NCBI GenBank assembly: GCA_003646585.1
Contig: QMLA01000007.1
Coordinates: 1 to 12,446, forward strand
Direction: 5' to 3'
Source: Deltaproteobacteria bacterium
Lineage (GTDB): Bacteria > Desulfobacterota > B13-G15
DNA length: 12,446 nucleotides
The position numbers and the translations under genes were made by a program. Positions 6,672-12,446 of this stretch are shown here, piece by piece. Under the pieces are notes generated by a model. The model was not told where the DNA came from, made no database searches, and saw only the letters and a list, made by a program, of their open reading frames with translations. The first letter of the stretch is position 1. The number at the start of each line of letters is the position of its first letter.

Positions 6672-7036
6672 TGGGGAAGGAGAGGGAGCAGCAGTGGGGC
6701 GAGGTGAACGGGTTCCTAGGGAGAGAAACGGCCTTTGAGGGCAAATTGGACTTCAAAGGGGCCGTCAGGATCGAGGGGAATTTCAAGGGCGAGATAAGGA
6801 CCCCCGATCTCCTCATCATAGGGGAAGGGGCAAGGGTCGAGGGGCAGATTGAGGTGGGCACGGCCATTATCCAGGGAGAGGTGCTGGGAAACATCCGGGC
6901 CTCAAAAAAGGTCGAGTTGAGGTCCTCGGCCAGGTTAAGCGGCGATATCTCCACCCCCCTTCTGGTGGTGGAGGAGGGTGCCTTCTTTGACGGAAGCTGC
7001 AAGATGGCAGAAGGTGGATTCCCAGAGGAAGGATGA
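6671..7036 (+). CDS. Bactofilin (polymer-forming cytoskeletal protein)
   Basis: A 121-residue bactofilin (DUF583), a right-handed beta-helix protein that polymerises without nucleotide and scaffolds cell-shape, division or chromosome-organisation proteins. The core runs about 14-110 and shows the repeating short-strand pattern: F-L-G-R-E-T-A-F-E-G-K-L-D-F, I-E-G-N-F-K-G-E-I, L-I-I-G-E-G-A-R-V-E-G-Q-I, V-L-G-N-I-R-A-S-K-K-V-E-L, and A-R-L-S-G-D-I-S-T-P. The charged N-terminal tail (1-13) and short C-terminal tail are typical. GGAGGT at 6657-6662 precedes both an ATG at 6671 and a GTG at 6668. I chose ATG for codon and spacing (8 nt), and the choice changes the protein by one residue. Either start overlaps the parB stop, and the stop overlaps the NUDIX start as ATGA. 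Coupling to parB suggests a role in positioning ParABS or the origin (inference). Confidence 0.9.
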   Translation: MGKEREQQWGEVNGFLGRETAFEGKLDFKGAVRIEGNFKGEIRTPDLLIIGEGARVEGQIEVGTAIIQGEVLGNIRASKKVELRSSARLSGDISTPLLVVEEGAFFDGSCKMAEGGFPEEG

Positions 7037-7608
7037 CCCCCCTGGAGCTCAAGAAAAAACTGCGCAGGGCCCTGTTCGGATACGGCACCCAGAGGGTTGC
7101 CCGAAAGGGGCTAAGGAGGGCTGCCGTCCTCGTTCCCCTCCTCCTCAAGGAGGGCTCCCTTCATGTGCTGCTCATAAAGCGATCGGCAGGGCTTCCGCAG
7201 CATGCCGGCGAGATCGCCTTTCCCGGCGGGAGGGTTGAGCCCCGGGATGCCTCCCCCAGAGAGACGGCCTTAAGGGAGGCGTTCGAAGAAGTGGGGCTCG
7301 ATCCGAGGGATGTGGAGATTGTGGGGAGGCTCAACGAGGTGGTCACCAGGACCCGATTTCTCGTTACGCCCTTTGTGGGCATCGTCCCCTATCCCTATCC
7401 CTTCAGGGCCGATGGACGGGAGGCCGAGCGCCTGCTCCTTTTGCCGCTTGAGTGCTTCGGGCGCGAGAAGGCCACCGAGAGGCCCTGGGGCGGGCAGAAG
7501 GTCCTGTTTTACCACCTGGGTCCCCACACGGTGTGGGGAGCGACGGCCCAGATCCTCACCGAACTCGTGGAGCTGCTGACCTCCTCCAGGATTTTATGCA
7601 CTCGATGA
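7033..7608 (+). CDS. NUDIX hydrolase, CoA pyrophosphatase (NudL/UPF0035) type
   Basis: A 191-residue NUDIX protein of the subfamily that splits coenzyme A into 4'-phosphopantetheine and 3',5'-ADP. The subfamily signature preceding the NUDIX box is visible: L-L-I-K-R-S at 46-51, H-A-G-E-I-A-F-P-G-G at 57-66, which matches the CoA-pyrophosphatase pattern 'LL.KRS..L..H.G...FPGG'. The metal-binding helix follows as T-A-L-R-E-A-F-E-E-V-G-L at 78-89. Length and the late W-G-A-T-A segment fit the family. The ATG overlaps the bactofilin stop (ATGA, 7033-7036). The last 53 bases overlap the 3' end of the convergent LOG gene. As the last gene of a run headed by a CoA ligase it may tune CoA pools, but the link is speculative and activity on other nucleotides is possible. 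Confidence 0.9.
   Translation: MTPLELKKKLRRALFGYGTQRVARKGLRRAAVLVPLLLKEGSLHVLLIKRSAGLPQHAGEIAFPGGRVEPRDASPRETALREAFEEVGLDPRDVEIVGRLNEVVTRTRFLVTPFVGIVPYPYPFRADGREAERLLLLPLECFGREKATERPWGGQKVLFYHLGPHTVWGATAQILTELVELLTSSRILCTR
7521..7539. other. 19-nt palindrome at the convergent NUDIX/LOG 3' ends
   Basis: TCCCCACAC (7521-7529), one G, then GTGTGGGGA (7531-7539) form a perfect inverted repeat, which folds as an 8-bp stem with a 3-nt loop. It lies inside the NUDIX coding region and begins 16 nt past the stop of the minus-strand LOG gene. No U tract follows on either strand, so a classic intrinsic terminator is not supported. It may slow polymerase or cap the LOG mRNA 3' end. The codons belong to a conserved NUDIX segment, so it may be coincidence. 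Confidence 0.35.
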
Positions 7609-8236
7609 CCTCCTCGGGCTCGTCGCAAATGGTGAGGAGCCCGAGGTCCTCGGACGATATACACCCATCTCCGAGGGCCCTTTCCCTGAGCCAATCCAGC
7701 AGTCCCTTCCAGTAATCCCTCTCCACCAGGATCAGGGGCAGGGGGCGGGTCTTGCGCGTCTGAACCAGCGTCAGGATCTCGAAGAGCTCATCGAGGGTCC
7801 CGTACCCCCCGGGAAAGAAGACGAAGGCCACAGAGTGCTTCGTGAACATGACCTTCCTGACGAAGAAATGCCTGAAGCTCAACCTCACATTGGGATAGGG
7901 ATTTGGGGGCTCCTCTGTGGGCAGGTCTATGTTCAAGCCAACCGATCTCCCACCGGCCTCAAGCGCTCCGCGGTTTGCGGCCTCCATTATCCCCGGGCCA
8001 CCCCCGGTTATGACGCTGTAGCCCTCCTCAACCAGGGCCTTTGCCAGCTCATAGGCCTTGCGGTAAAGGGGCGAACCCTCCCTGATGCGGGCCGAACCGA
8101 AGATGCTCACTGCCGGCTCCACCTTTATCAGGGTCTCGAAACCGTCCACAAATTCGGCAATGATCCGAAACAACCTCCAGGATTCCTTGAGGCTCAGGTA
8201 ATCGAAGAAGTAGCTGTCCTTCCTCCTCTTCGGCAT
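7556..8236 (-). CDS. LOG family protein (TIGR00730), cytokinin-riboside-monophosphate-type phosphoribohydrolase
   Basis: A 226-residue Rossmann-fold protein of the LOG/YgdH-like group, which hydrolyses nucleoside 5'-monophosphates to base and ribose 5-phosphate. Visible motifs are V-S-I-F-G-S-A-R at 43-50, G-G-G-P-G-I-M-E-A at 78-86, a conserved F-F-V-R-K-V-M-F at 124-131, and the active-site loop P-G-G-Y-G-T-L-D-E at 142-150. The start is the ATG at 8236, which follows AGGAGGAG with ideal spacing and opens M-P-K-R-R-K-D. An upstream in-frame ATG (8335) would add 33 residues without family similarity and would cross the divergent promoter, so I reject it. The last 53 bases overlap the NUDIX gene on the other strand. 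The physiological nucleotide is unknown; bacterial members often act on AMP, or on purine monophosphates in general. Confidence 0.92.
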   Translation of the reverse strand: MPKRRKDSYFFDYLSLKESWRLFRIIAEFVDGFETLIKVEPAVSIFGSARIREGSPLYRKAYELAKALVEEGYSVITGGGPGIMEAANRGALEAGGRSVGLNIDLPTEEPPNPYPNVRLSFRHFFVRKVMFTKHSVAFVFFPGGYGTLDELFEILTLVQTRKTRPLPLILVERDYWKGLLDWLRERALGDGCISSEDLGLLTICDEPEEVIECIKSWRRSAAPRVR

Positions 8237-8265
8237 CTTCTCCTCCTCTACTTGCCGATGGGGTA

Positions 8266-8294
8266 ATTCTGTCTTTATTGGGCTTTGTTGACAA
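8266..8294 (-). promoter_or_regulatory. Candidate promoter of the LOG gene
   Basis: On the minus strand TTGTCA (8294-8289, 5 of 6 to the -35 consensus), a 17-nt spacer, then CAGAAT (8271-8266, 4 of 6 to the -10 consensus). Transcription would start near 8259, about 23 nt before the ATG at 8236. Its -35 hexamer overlaps that of the divergent ilvB promoter. Confidence 0.35.
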
Positions 8295-8317
8295 GAAGGG
8301 GGGCTGGTGAGAATATT
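8288..8317 (+). promoter_or_regulatory. Promoter of the ilvBNC-psd-pssA operon
   Basis: A perfect TTGACA at 8288-8293 is followed at 17-18 nt by GAATAT or AATATT (8311-8317), with TG one base before the GAATAT version (extended -10). Transcription would start near 8323, only about 20 nt before the ilvB ATG. That leaves no room for a leader peptide, T-box or long attenuator. Control would have to act at initiation or through enzyme feedback by IlvN. The short palindrome TGAAAATTTCA at 8321-8331 sits at the start site. Confidence 0.5.
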
Positions 8318-8343
8318 TACTGAAAATTTCAACAAGGTAGCCC

Positions 8344-10056
8344 ATGAAGAAACGCACAGGGGCGCAGATCCTTCTGGAGTGTTTGAAAAGGGAGGGCGTT
8401 GAGGTCATCTTCGGCTATCCCGGGGGCGCGATCCTGCCCCTTCTGGAGGAGATGTCCAAATGGGATTTCAAGTTCGTGCTGGTGAGGCACGAGCAGGCGG
8501 CGGTCCATGCCGCAGATGGATATGCTCGGGCGAGCGGTAAGGTGGGAGTTTGCCTGGTCACCTCGGGTCCGGGTGCGACCAATACCGTCACCGGAATAGC
8601 CACCGCCTACATGGATTCGGTTCCGGTGGTCGTCTTCACGGGGCAGGTGCCGGTGAGCCTGATAGGAAACGATGCCTTCCAGGAGGCTGACATCGTCGGC
8701 ATCACGAGACCCTGTACCAAGCACAATTACCTGGTGACCGATGTGAGGGATCTCTCCAGGATAGTGAGGGAGGCCTTCTACATTGCCTCAACCGGCAGGC
8801 CCGGACCAGTCCTTGTGGACTTGCCCAAAAACGTCCTTACCGCCCAGACCGAGTTCCATTATCCGGAAAGGGTGGAGGTGAGGGGTTACAAGCCGACCCT
8901 GGAGGGGCATCTGCCCCAGATCCAGAGGGCGGCGAGCCTCATTCTCAAGGCCAAAAGGCCCGTCGTCTATGCCGGGGGCGGGGTGATCATCTCGGGGGCA
9001 TCGGAGGAATTGATAAGGCTGGCCGAGCTCCTGGACATCCCCGTCACCACCACCCTCATGGGCCTCGGGGGGTTCCCGGGTACCCATCCCCTCTTTCTGG
9101 GCATGTTGGGCATGCACGGGACCTATCAGGCCAATATGGCCGTCACCGAGTGCGATGTGCTGATCGCCGTGGGGGCCAGGTTTGACGATCGGGTAACGGG
9201 GAAGGTGGAGGAGTTCTCGCCGAGGTCAAAGAAGATCCACATAGACATAGATCCCACCTCCATAAAGAAAAACGTGTATGTGGACATACCCATAGTGGGG
9301 GATTGCAAGCGGGTGTTGCGCAGGCTCTTGGAAGTCATCAATTCAAGCGGGGTCAATCCCGAGGAATACCGGAGGAGGCTTTCGGATTGGCATTGCCAGA
9401 TCGAGCAATGGCGGAAACAGCAGGAGGCCTTCAACAACAACTACAACCGCCAGGGTGGCAACAGGATTAAGCCCCAACACGTGGTACAGAAGCTTTATGA
9501 ACTCACCGGAGGGGAGGCCATTATCACCACCGAGGTCGGGCAGAACCAGATGTGGGCGGCCCAGTACTTCAAGGTGAACCACCCGAGGACCTTCCTCAGT
9601 TCGGGAGGATTGGGGACGATGGGTTATGGGTTCCCGGCGGCCATCGGGGCCCAGGTGGCCTTCCCCGACAGGCTCGTGATCGACATAGCCGGCGATGGCA
9701 GCATACAGATGAACATCCAGGAGCTCGCCACAGCGGTCCAGCACAACCTCCCTGTCAAGGTGGCCATCCTCAACAACGGTTACCTGGGCATGGTGCGGCA
9801 ATGGCAGCAGCTCTTCCACGGAAGGATCTACTATGCCACAAGGCTCGGGGACTGGAACCCCGATTTCGTGAGGCTGGCCGAGGCCTATGGAGCCGTTGGC
9901 CTCCGGGCCACAAAACCCGAGGAGGTGGAGCCGGTCATAAGGGAGGCCCTGAGGATACCGCGGCCTGTGCTGATGGACTTCTGGGTGGAAGAGGAGGAGA
10001 ACGTCTATCCGATGGTTCCAGCCGGTGAGCCCCTCACCAAGATGATCCTGCTTTAA
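8344..10056 (+). CDS. ilvB: Acetolactate synthase, large (catalytic) subunit
   Basis: A 570-residue ThDP- and FAD-dependent acetohydroxyacid synthase, condensing two pyruvates to acetolactate (valine/leucine) or pyruvate plus 2-oxobutyrate to acetohydroxybutyrate (isoleucine). Visible features are [10 protein letters not shown] at 23-32, the proton-relay Glu at 50 in V-R-H-E-Q-A-A, S-G-P-G-A-T-N at 74-80, F-Q-E-A-D at 112-116, the FAD-domain stretch [10 protein letters not shown] at 277-286, and the ThDP/Mg motif beginning G-D-G-S at 450 and ending N-N-G-Y at 477-480. W488-type residue context (R-Q-W-Q-Q-L) is retained after it. Length is typical. The ATG at 8344 has a modest AAGGT ribosome binding site. 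It leads the operon, with ilvN 14 nt downstream. Confidence 0.97.
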   Translation: MKKRTGAQILLECLKREGVEVIFGYPGGAILPLLEEMSKWDFKFVLVRHEQAAVHAADGYARASGKVGVCLVTSGPGATNTVTGIATAYMDSVPVVVFTGQVPVSLIGNDAFQEADIVGITRPCTKHNYLVTDVRDLSRIVREAFYIASTGRPGPVLVDLPKNVLTAQTEFHYPERVEVRGYKPTLEGHLPQIQRAASLILKAKRPVVYAGGGVIISGASEELIRLAELLDIPVTTTLMGLGGFPGTHPLFLGMLGMHGTYQANMAVTECDVLIAVGARFDDRVTGKVEEFSPRSKKIHIDIDPTSIKKNVYVDIPIVGDCKRVLRRLLEVINSSGVNPEEYRRRLSDWHCQIEQWRKQQEAFNNNYNRQGGNRIKPQHVVQKLYELTGGEAIITTEVGQNQMWAAQYFKVNHPRTFLSSGGLGTMGYGFPAAIGAQVAFPDRLVIDIAGDGSIQMNIQELATAVQHNLPVKVAILNNGYLGMVRQWQQLFHGRIYYATRLGDWNPDFVRLAEAYGAVGLRATKPEEVEPVIREALRIPRPVLMDFWVEEEENVYPMVPAGEPLTKMILL

Positions 10057-10070
10057 AGGGGGAGGAGGGG

Positions 10071-10544
10071 ATGAGGCAGGTCTTGAACGTCCTGGTTGAG
10101 AACCAATTCGGGGTCCTTGCCAGGATTGCGGGGCTTTTCAGTGGAAGGGGTTTCAACATAAAGAGCCTCAGCGTCTCCGAGACCCTCGATCCGAGTCTCT
10201 CCATAATGACCATAGTCACGGAGGGCGACGAGAAGATCCTGGAGCAGATCACCAAGCAACTTAACAAGCTTATTCCCGTCATAAAGGTCATCGAGGTGGG
10301 GGGAAAGCCCCATGTGGAAAGGGAGCTCATACTGGTAAAGGTCAATGCCAAGCCTGAAAACAGGGCCGAGATCCTGAGGATGGTGGAGATATTCAGGGGG
10401 AAGATCGTGGATGTGAGTTCCAGGACCTATACCATCGAGATGACCGGGGACGAGGAGAAGATAAGGGCCTTTCTGGAGCTGATAAGGCCCATGGGGATAA
10501 AGGAGATGTCCCGAACGGGCATAGTAGCAATGATAAGGGGGTGA
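10071..10544 (+). CDS. ilvN: Acetolactate synthase, small (regulatory) subunit
   Basis: A 157-residue regulatory partner of IlvB that stimulates the catalytic subunit and confers feedback inhibition by valine. The N-terminal ACT domain (about 2-76) is evident from [26 protein letters not shown] and the S-I-M-T-I-V strand. The second domain (about 80-157) has the family's [13 protein letters not shown] and the closing [11 protein letters not shown] strong GGAGGAGGGG directly precedes ATG 10071. The gene lies 14 nt after ilvB and 3 nt before ilvC, so the three are surely co-transcribed. Length matches the short form of the family. Confidence 0.97.
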   Translation: MRQVLNVLVENQFGVLARIAGLFSGRGFNIKSLSVSETLDPSLSIMTIVTEGDEKILEQITKQLNKLIPVIKVIEVGGKPHVERELILVKVNAKPENRAEILRMVEIFRGKIVDVSSRTYTIEMTGDEEKIRAFLELIRPMGIKEMSRTGIVAMIRG

Positions 10545-10547
10545 GAG

Positions 10548-11546
10548 ATGGCAAAGATTTATTACGACAAGGACGTATCCATTGAGCCCTTAAAGGGGAA
10601 GAGGATCGCCATAATAGGTTATGGTAGCCAGGGCCATGCCCAGGCCCAGAACCTGAGGGACAGCGGGCTGGAGGTGATCGTGGCCGAACTCCCCCACACC
10701 CCCAACTACAAGCTGGCCGAAAGCCACGGCTTCCGACCGGTCAGCGCGGAGGAGGCCACAAGGTCGGCCGACTACATCCAGATCCTGGTTCCCGACAATG
10801 TCCAGCCCCAGGTCTATCGCTCCTCCATAGAGCCCTTCCTCAGGGAAGGGCACATCCTGGGCTTCTCCCACGGCTTCAACATCCATTACAGCCAGATCGT
10901 ACCGCCGCCCTTTGTCGATGTGGTGATGGTGGCCCCCAAGGGGCCAGGTCACTTGGTCAGGAGGCAGTTCGAGGAGGGCAAGGGAGTGCCAGCCCTTGTG
11001 GCCGTCCAGCAGGATGCCTCGGGATATGCGTGGCAACTGGCCCTGGCCTATGCGAAAGGCATAGGGGCCACAAGGGCCGGGGTCATCGAGACCACCTTCA
11101 AGGAGGAGACCGAGACGGATCTGTTTGGGGAACAGGTGGTGCTCTGTGGCGGGGTGACGGAGCTCATAAGGGCGGCTTTCGATACCCTTGTGGAAGCGGG
11201 TTATCAGCCCGAGGTGGCCTACTTCGAGTGTCTGCACGAGCTGAAGCTGATCGTGGATCTCATCTATGAGGGCGGCATAGCCCACATGCGCTCCTCCATA
11301 AGCGATACCGCCGAATACGGGGATATGACCCGGGGGCCAAGGGTTATAGACAGAAGGGTCCGCGAGACCATGAAGGAGATCCTCCGGGAGATCCAGGACG
11401 GGACCTTTGCCCGCGAGTGGATCTTGGAGAACATGGCCGGAAGGCCCGTTTACAACGCCCTCCGACGCCAGCAGGCCGCCCATCCCATCGAGGAAGTCGG
11501 CAGAAGGTTGAGGTCGATGATGAGCTGGATAAAGGAGAGAGGATGA
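10548..11546 (+). CDS. ilvC: Ketol-acid reductoisomerase, class I
   Basis: A 332-residue class I KARI converting acetolactate or acetohydroxybutyrate to the 2,3-dihydroxy acid by Mg-dependent alkyl migration plus NAD(P)H reduction. Visible features are the dinucleotide loop G-Y-G-S-Q-G-H-A at 24-31, the conserved G-F-S-H-G-F with His 108, the first metal site E-T-D-L-F-G-E-Q with Asp 191 and Glu 195, the second acidic pair in F-E-C-L-H-E-L-K (Glu 227, Glu 231), and S-I-S-D-T-A near 250-255. The cofactor-selecting loop after beta-strand 2 reads [10 protein letters not shown] (45-54). It carries a Glu and lacks the Arg/Ser/Lys pair that usually holds the NADPH 2'-phosphate, so NADH use is plausible (inference). 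It starts 3 nt after ilvN and its stop is 1 nt before the psd start. Confidence 0.97.
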   Translation: MAKIYYDKDVSIEPLKGKRIAIIGYGSQGHAQAQNLRDSGLEVIVAELPHTPNYKLAESHGFRPVSAEEATRSADYIQILVPDNVQPQVYRSSIEPFLREGHILGFSHGFNIHYSQIVPPPFVDVVMVAPKGPGHLVRRQFEEGKGVPALVAVQQDASGYAWQLALAYAKGIGATRAGVIETTFKEETETDLFGEQVVLCGGVTELIRAAFDTLVEAGYQPEVAYFECLHELKLIVDLIYEGGIAHMRSSISDTAEYGDMTRGPRVIDRRVRETMKEILREIQDGTFAREWILENMAGRPVYNALRRQQAAHPIEEVGRRLRSMMSWIKERG

Positions 11547-11547
11547 G

Positions 11548-12216
11548 GTGTTGAGGGGCCTCCCCTTGAAGGAAGGCCTTCCGATGATAGTGCCCCTGGC
11601 GGTCGCAGGGGCGTTTTTTTTGGTATGGAGGTGGCAGGGGCTTGGTGTACTTTTCCTTGTGCTCTCGGCCCTCCTCTGGTTCTTCTTCCGGAACCCTCAG
11701 AGGATCCCCCCCGAGGGGGAAGACGACATAGTGTCCCCTGCCGACGGCAGGATCATCGAGGTCCGGGAAGGCGTCAGCATGCCCTCGCAGAGGCAGAAGG
11801 GGTGGCTTATAAGCATCTTCATGTCCCTTTGGGATGTGCACGTCAACCGCGCCCCCGTTGACTGTGTGGTGCGCTCGGTCGATCACAGAAGGGGCCGGTT
11901 CCTGCCGGCCTTCAAAGCCCAGGCCCCCCTGGAGAACGAAAGGTGCGTCCTTTTGGCGGAAGGGCCCAAGGGGGTGCCCATCGCCGTGGTCCAGGTGGCG
12001 GGGATCCTGGCAAGGAGGATCATCTGCAGGGTCAGGCCGGGCCAGCGCTTGAGACGGGGTGAACCCTTTGGGGCCATCGTCTTCGGCTCAAGGGTCGACC
12101 TTTACCTCCCCCTCGGGACCGAGATCCTCGTGGAGGTGGGGCAGAAGGTCAGGGCAGGGGAGTCGGTGATCGGGTGCCTGCCCAATGGAGGGGAAGATGA
12201 AGAGGGGCCGAGGTAA
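11548..12216 (+). CDS. psd: Phosphatidylserine decarboxylase, short pyruvoyl type
   Basis: A 222-residue membrane-associated decarboxylase that makes phosphatidylethanolamine from phosphatidylserine. The N-terminus carries two hydrophobic segments (about 13-27 and 31-47), followed by F-R-N-P, S-P-A-D-G at 63-67 and D-V-H-V-N-R-A-P at 96-103. The self-cleavage site is F-G-S-R-V-D at 179-184, with the G180/S181 bond generating the pyruvoyl group. This F-G-S-R form is typical of the short bacterial/archaeal Psd group and replaces the L-G-S-T of the E. coli enzyme. The GTG at 11548 is chosen because the L-P-L-K-E-G-L-P segment it includes matches the usual N-terminus of this group. An ATG at 11584 with AAGGAAGG upstream is the alternative. 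The start is 1 nt after ilvC, and the end overlaps pssA by 20 nt. Confidence 0.93.
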   Translation: MLRGLPLKEGLPMIVPLAVAGAFFLVWRWQGLGVLFLVLSALLWFFFRNPQRIPPEGEDDIVSPADGRIIEVREGVSMPSQRQKGWLISIFMSLWDVHVNRAPVDCVVRSVDHRRGRFLPAFKAQAPLENERCVLLAEGPKGVPIAVVQVAGILARRIICRVRPGQRLRRGEPFGAIVFGSRVDLYLPLGTEILVEVGQKVRAGESVIGCLPNGGEDEEGPR

Positions 12217-12446
12217 AAGGGGAAGGGGCGTCCCTTTTTTGCCCAATGGATTGACGGCGGCAAATCTCCTATGCGGCTTCTTTTCCCTGGTGAACAGCCA
12301 CCACGGGAGGTTCGGGGAGGCCGCCCTTTTGATCCTGTTTGCCGCCTTCCTGGATGCCCTGGACGGGAGGGTGGCACGCCTCACCGGTTCCTCCAGCGGC
12401 TTCGGGAGGGAATTCGACTCGCTGGCCGATCTGGTGTCCTTCGGGG
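12197..12446 (+). CDS. pssA: CDP-diacylglycerol-serine O-phosphatidyltransferase (5' part, runs off the window)
   Basis: The first 83 residues of a CDP-alcohol phosphatidyltransferase, truncated by the window end. After a basic N-terminus (1-11) comes P-N-G-L-T-A-A-N-L-L-C-G at 16-27, as in PssA, a hydrophobic helix (about 24-55), and the complete family motif D-G-x2-A-R-x8-G-x3-D-x3-D with D56, G57, A60, R61, G70, D74 and D78. The position next to psd identifies the serine enzyme over other alcohol transferases: it makes phosphatidylserine, the substrate of Psd. ATG 12197 has GGAGGGG just upstream and lies inside the psd 3' end (20-nt overlap), so the two are translationally coupled. From operons of this kind I would expect leuA or another branched-chain gene further right, outside the window. 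Confidence 0.93.
   Translation, partial: MKRGRGKRGRGVPFLPNGLTAANLLCGFFSLVNSHHGRFGEAALLILFAAFLDALDGRVARLTGSSSGFGREFDSLADLVSFG

Noticed and set aside
8112..8121. A 10-nt match (GCCGGCTCCA) to the 3' end of the tRNA-Thr, a possible attachment-site duplicate
   Set aside because: It is too short, lies within conserved LOG codons, and no integrase or mobile-element boundary is near it.
8237..8335. N-terminal extension of the LOG protein from an upstream ATG
   Set aside because: The extra 33 residues show no family similarity, lie over the divergent promoter region, and the downstream ATG at 8236 has a near-perfect AGGAGGAG site.
8237..8343. T-box, leader peptide or riboswitch ahead of ilvB
   Set aside because: The predicted transcript leader is only about 20 nt, and the whole spacer holds no run of Ile/Val/Leu codons, T-box motif or terminator hairpin.
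10590..11483. A 297-codon minus-strand open frame opposite ilvC
   Set aside because: It is a mirror of the conserved ilvC codons, with no independent protein features.

Overview
The window reads as a housekeeping stretch of a bacterial chromosome, probably from a Desulfobacterota-type (deltaproteobacterial) Gram-negative lineage. An outer-membrane BamD lipoprotein implies two membranes. The order ilvB-ilvN-ilvC-psd-pssA and a bactofilin next to ParB are layouts I associate with that group. Coding DNA is GC-rich with very frequent AGG (Arg) and ATA (Ile) codons, which hints at a thermophilic or moderately thermophilic relative. The taxonomic call is inference only.

Layout, left to right. (1) At 1-277: the C-terminal tail of an IS481-type integrase/transposase cut by the window edge, then a tRNA-Thr(CGT) with its own strong promoter. 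(2) At 283-2697, minus strand: bamD and, upstream of it, an AMP-forming acyl-CoA synthetase, separated by a perfect 14-bp hairpin. (3) A 108-bp AT-rich divergent promoter region holding a 15-nt palindrome. (4) At 2806-7608, plus strand: a tightly packed run of a second, collinear acyl-CoA synthetase, rsmG, parA, parB, a bactofilin and a CoA-pyrophosphatase-type NUDIX hydrolase. Junctions overlap by a few to 35 bases, apart from a 15-nt gap before parA, so this looks like one transcription unit. (5) At 7556-8236, minus strand: a LOG-family (TIGR00730) nucleotide phosphoribohydrolase, whose 3' end overlaps the NUDIX gene by 53 bp. (6) From 8344 to the right edge, plus strand: ilvB, ilvN, ilvC, psd and the start of pssA, almost without gaps.

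How the genes work together. IlvB/IlvN (acetolactate synthase) and IlvC (ketol-acid reductoisomerase) carry out the first two common steps of valine/isoleucine synthesis. Psd and PssA make phosphatidylethanolamine from CDP-diacylglycerol via phosphatidylserine. rsmG-parA-parB is the classic near-origin segregation cluster, here with a bactofilin scaffold protein translationally coupled to parB and with an acyl-CoA synthetase in the place where mnmG often sits.

I found no CRISPR array, defence island, prophage or clearly novel multi-gene system. The points most worth a second look are the acidic, Arg-free cofactor loop of IlvC (possible NADH preference), the ParB-bactofilin coupling, the head-to-head acyl-CoA synthetase pair, and the convergent and divergent regulatory arrangements around the LOG gene.
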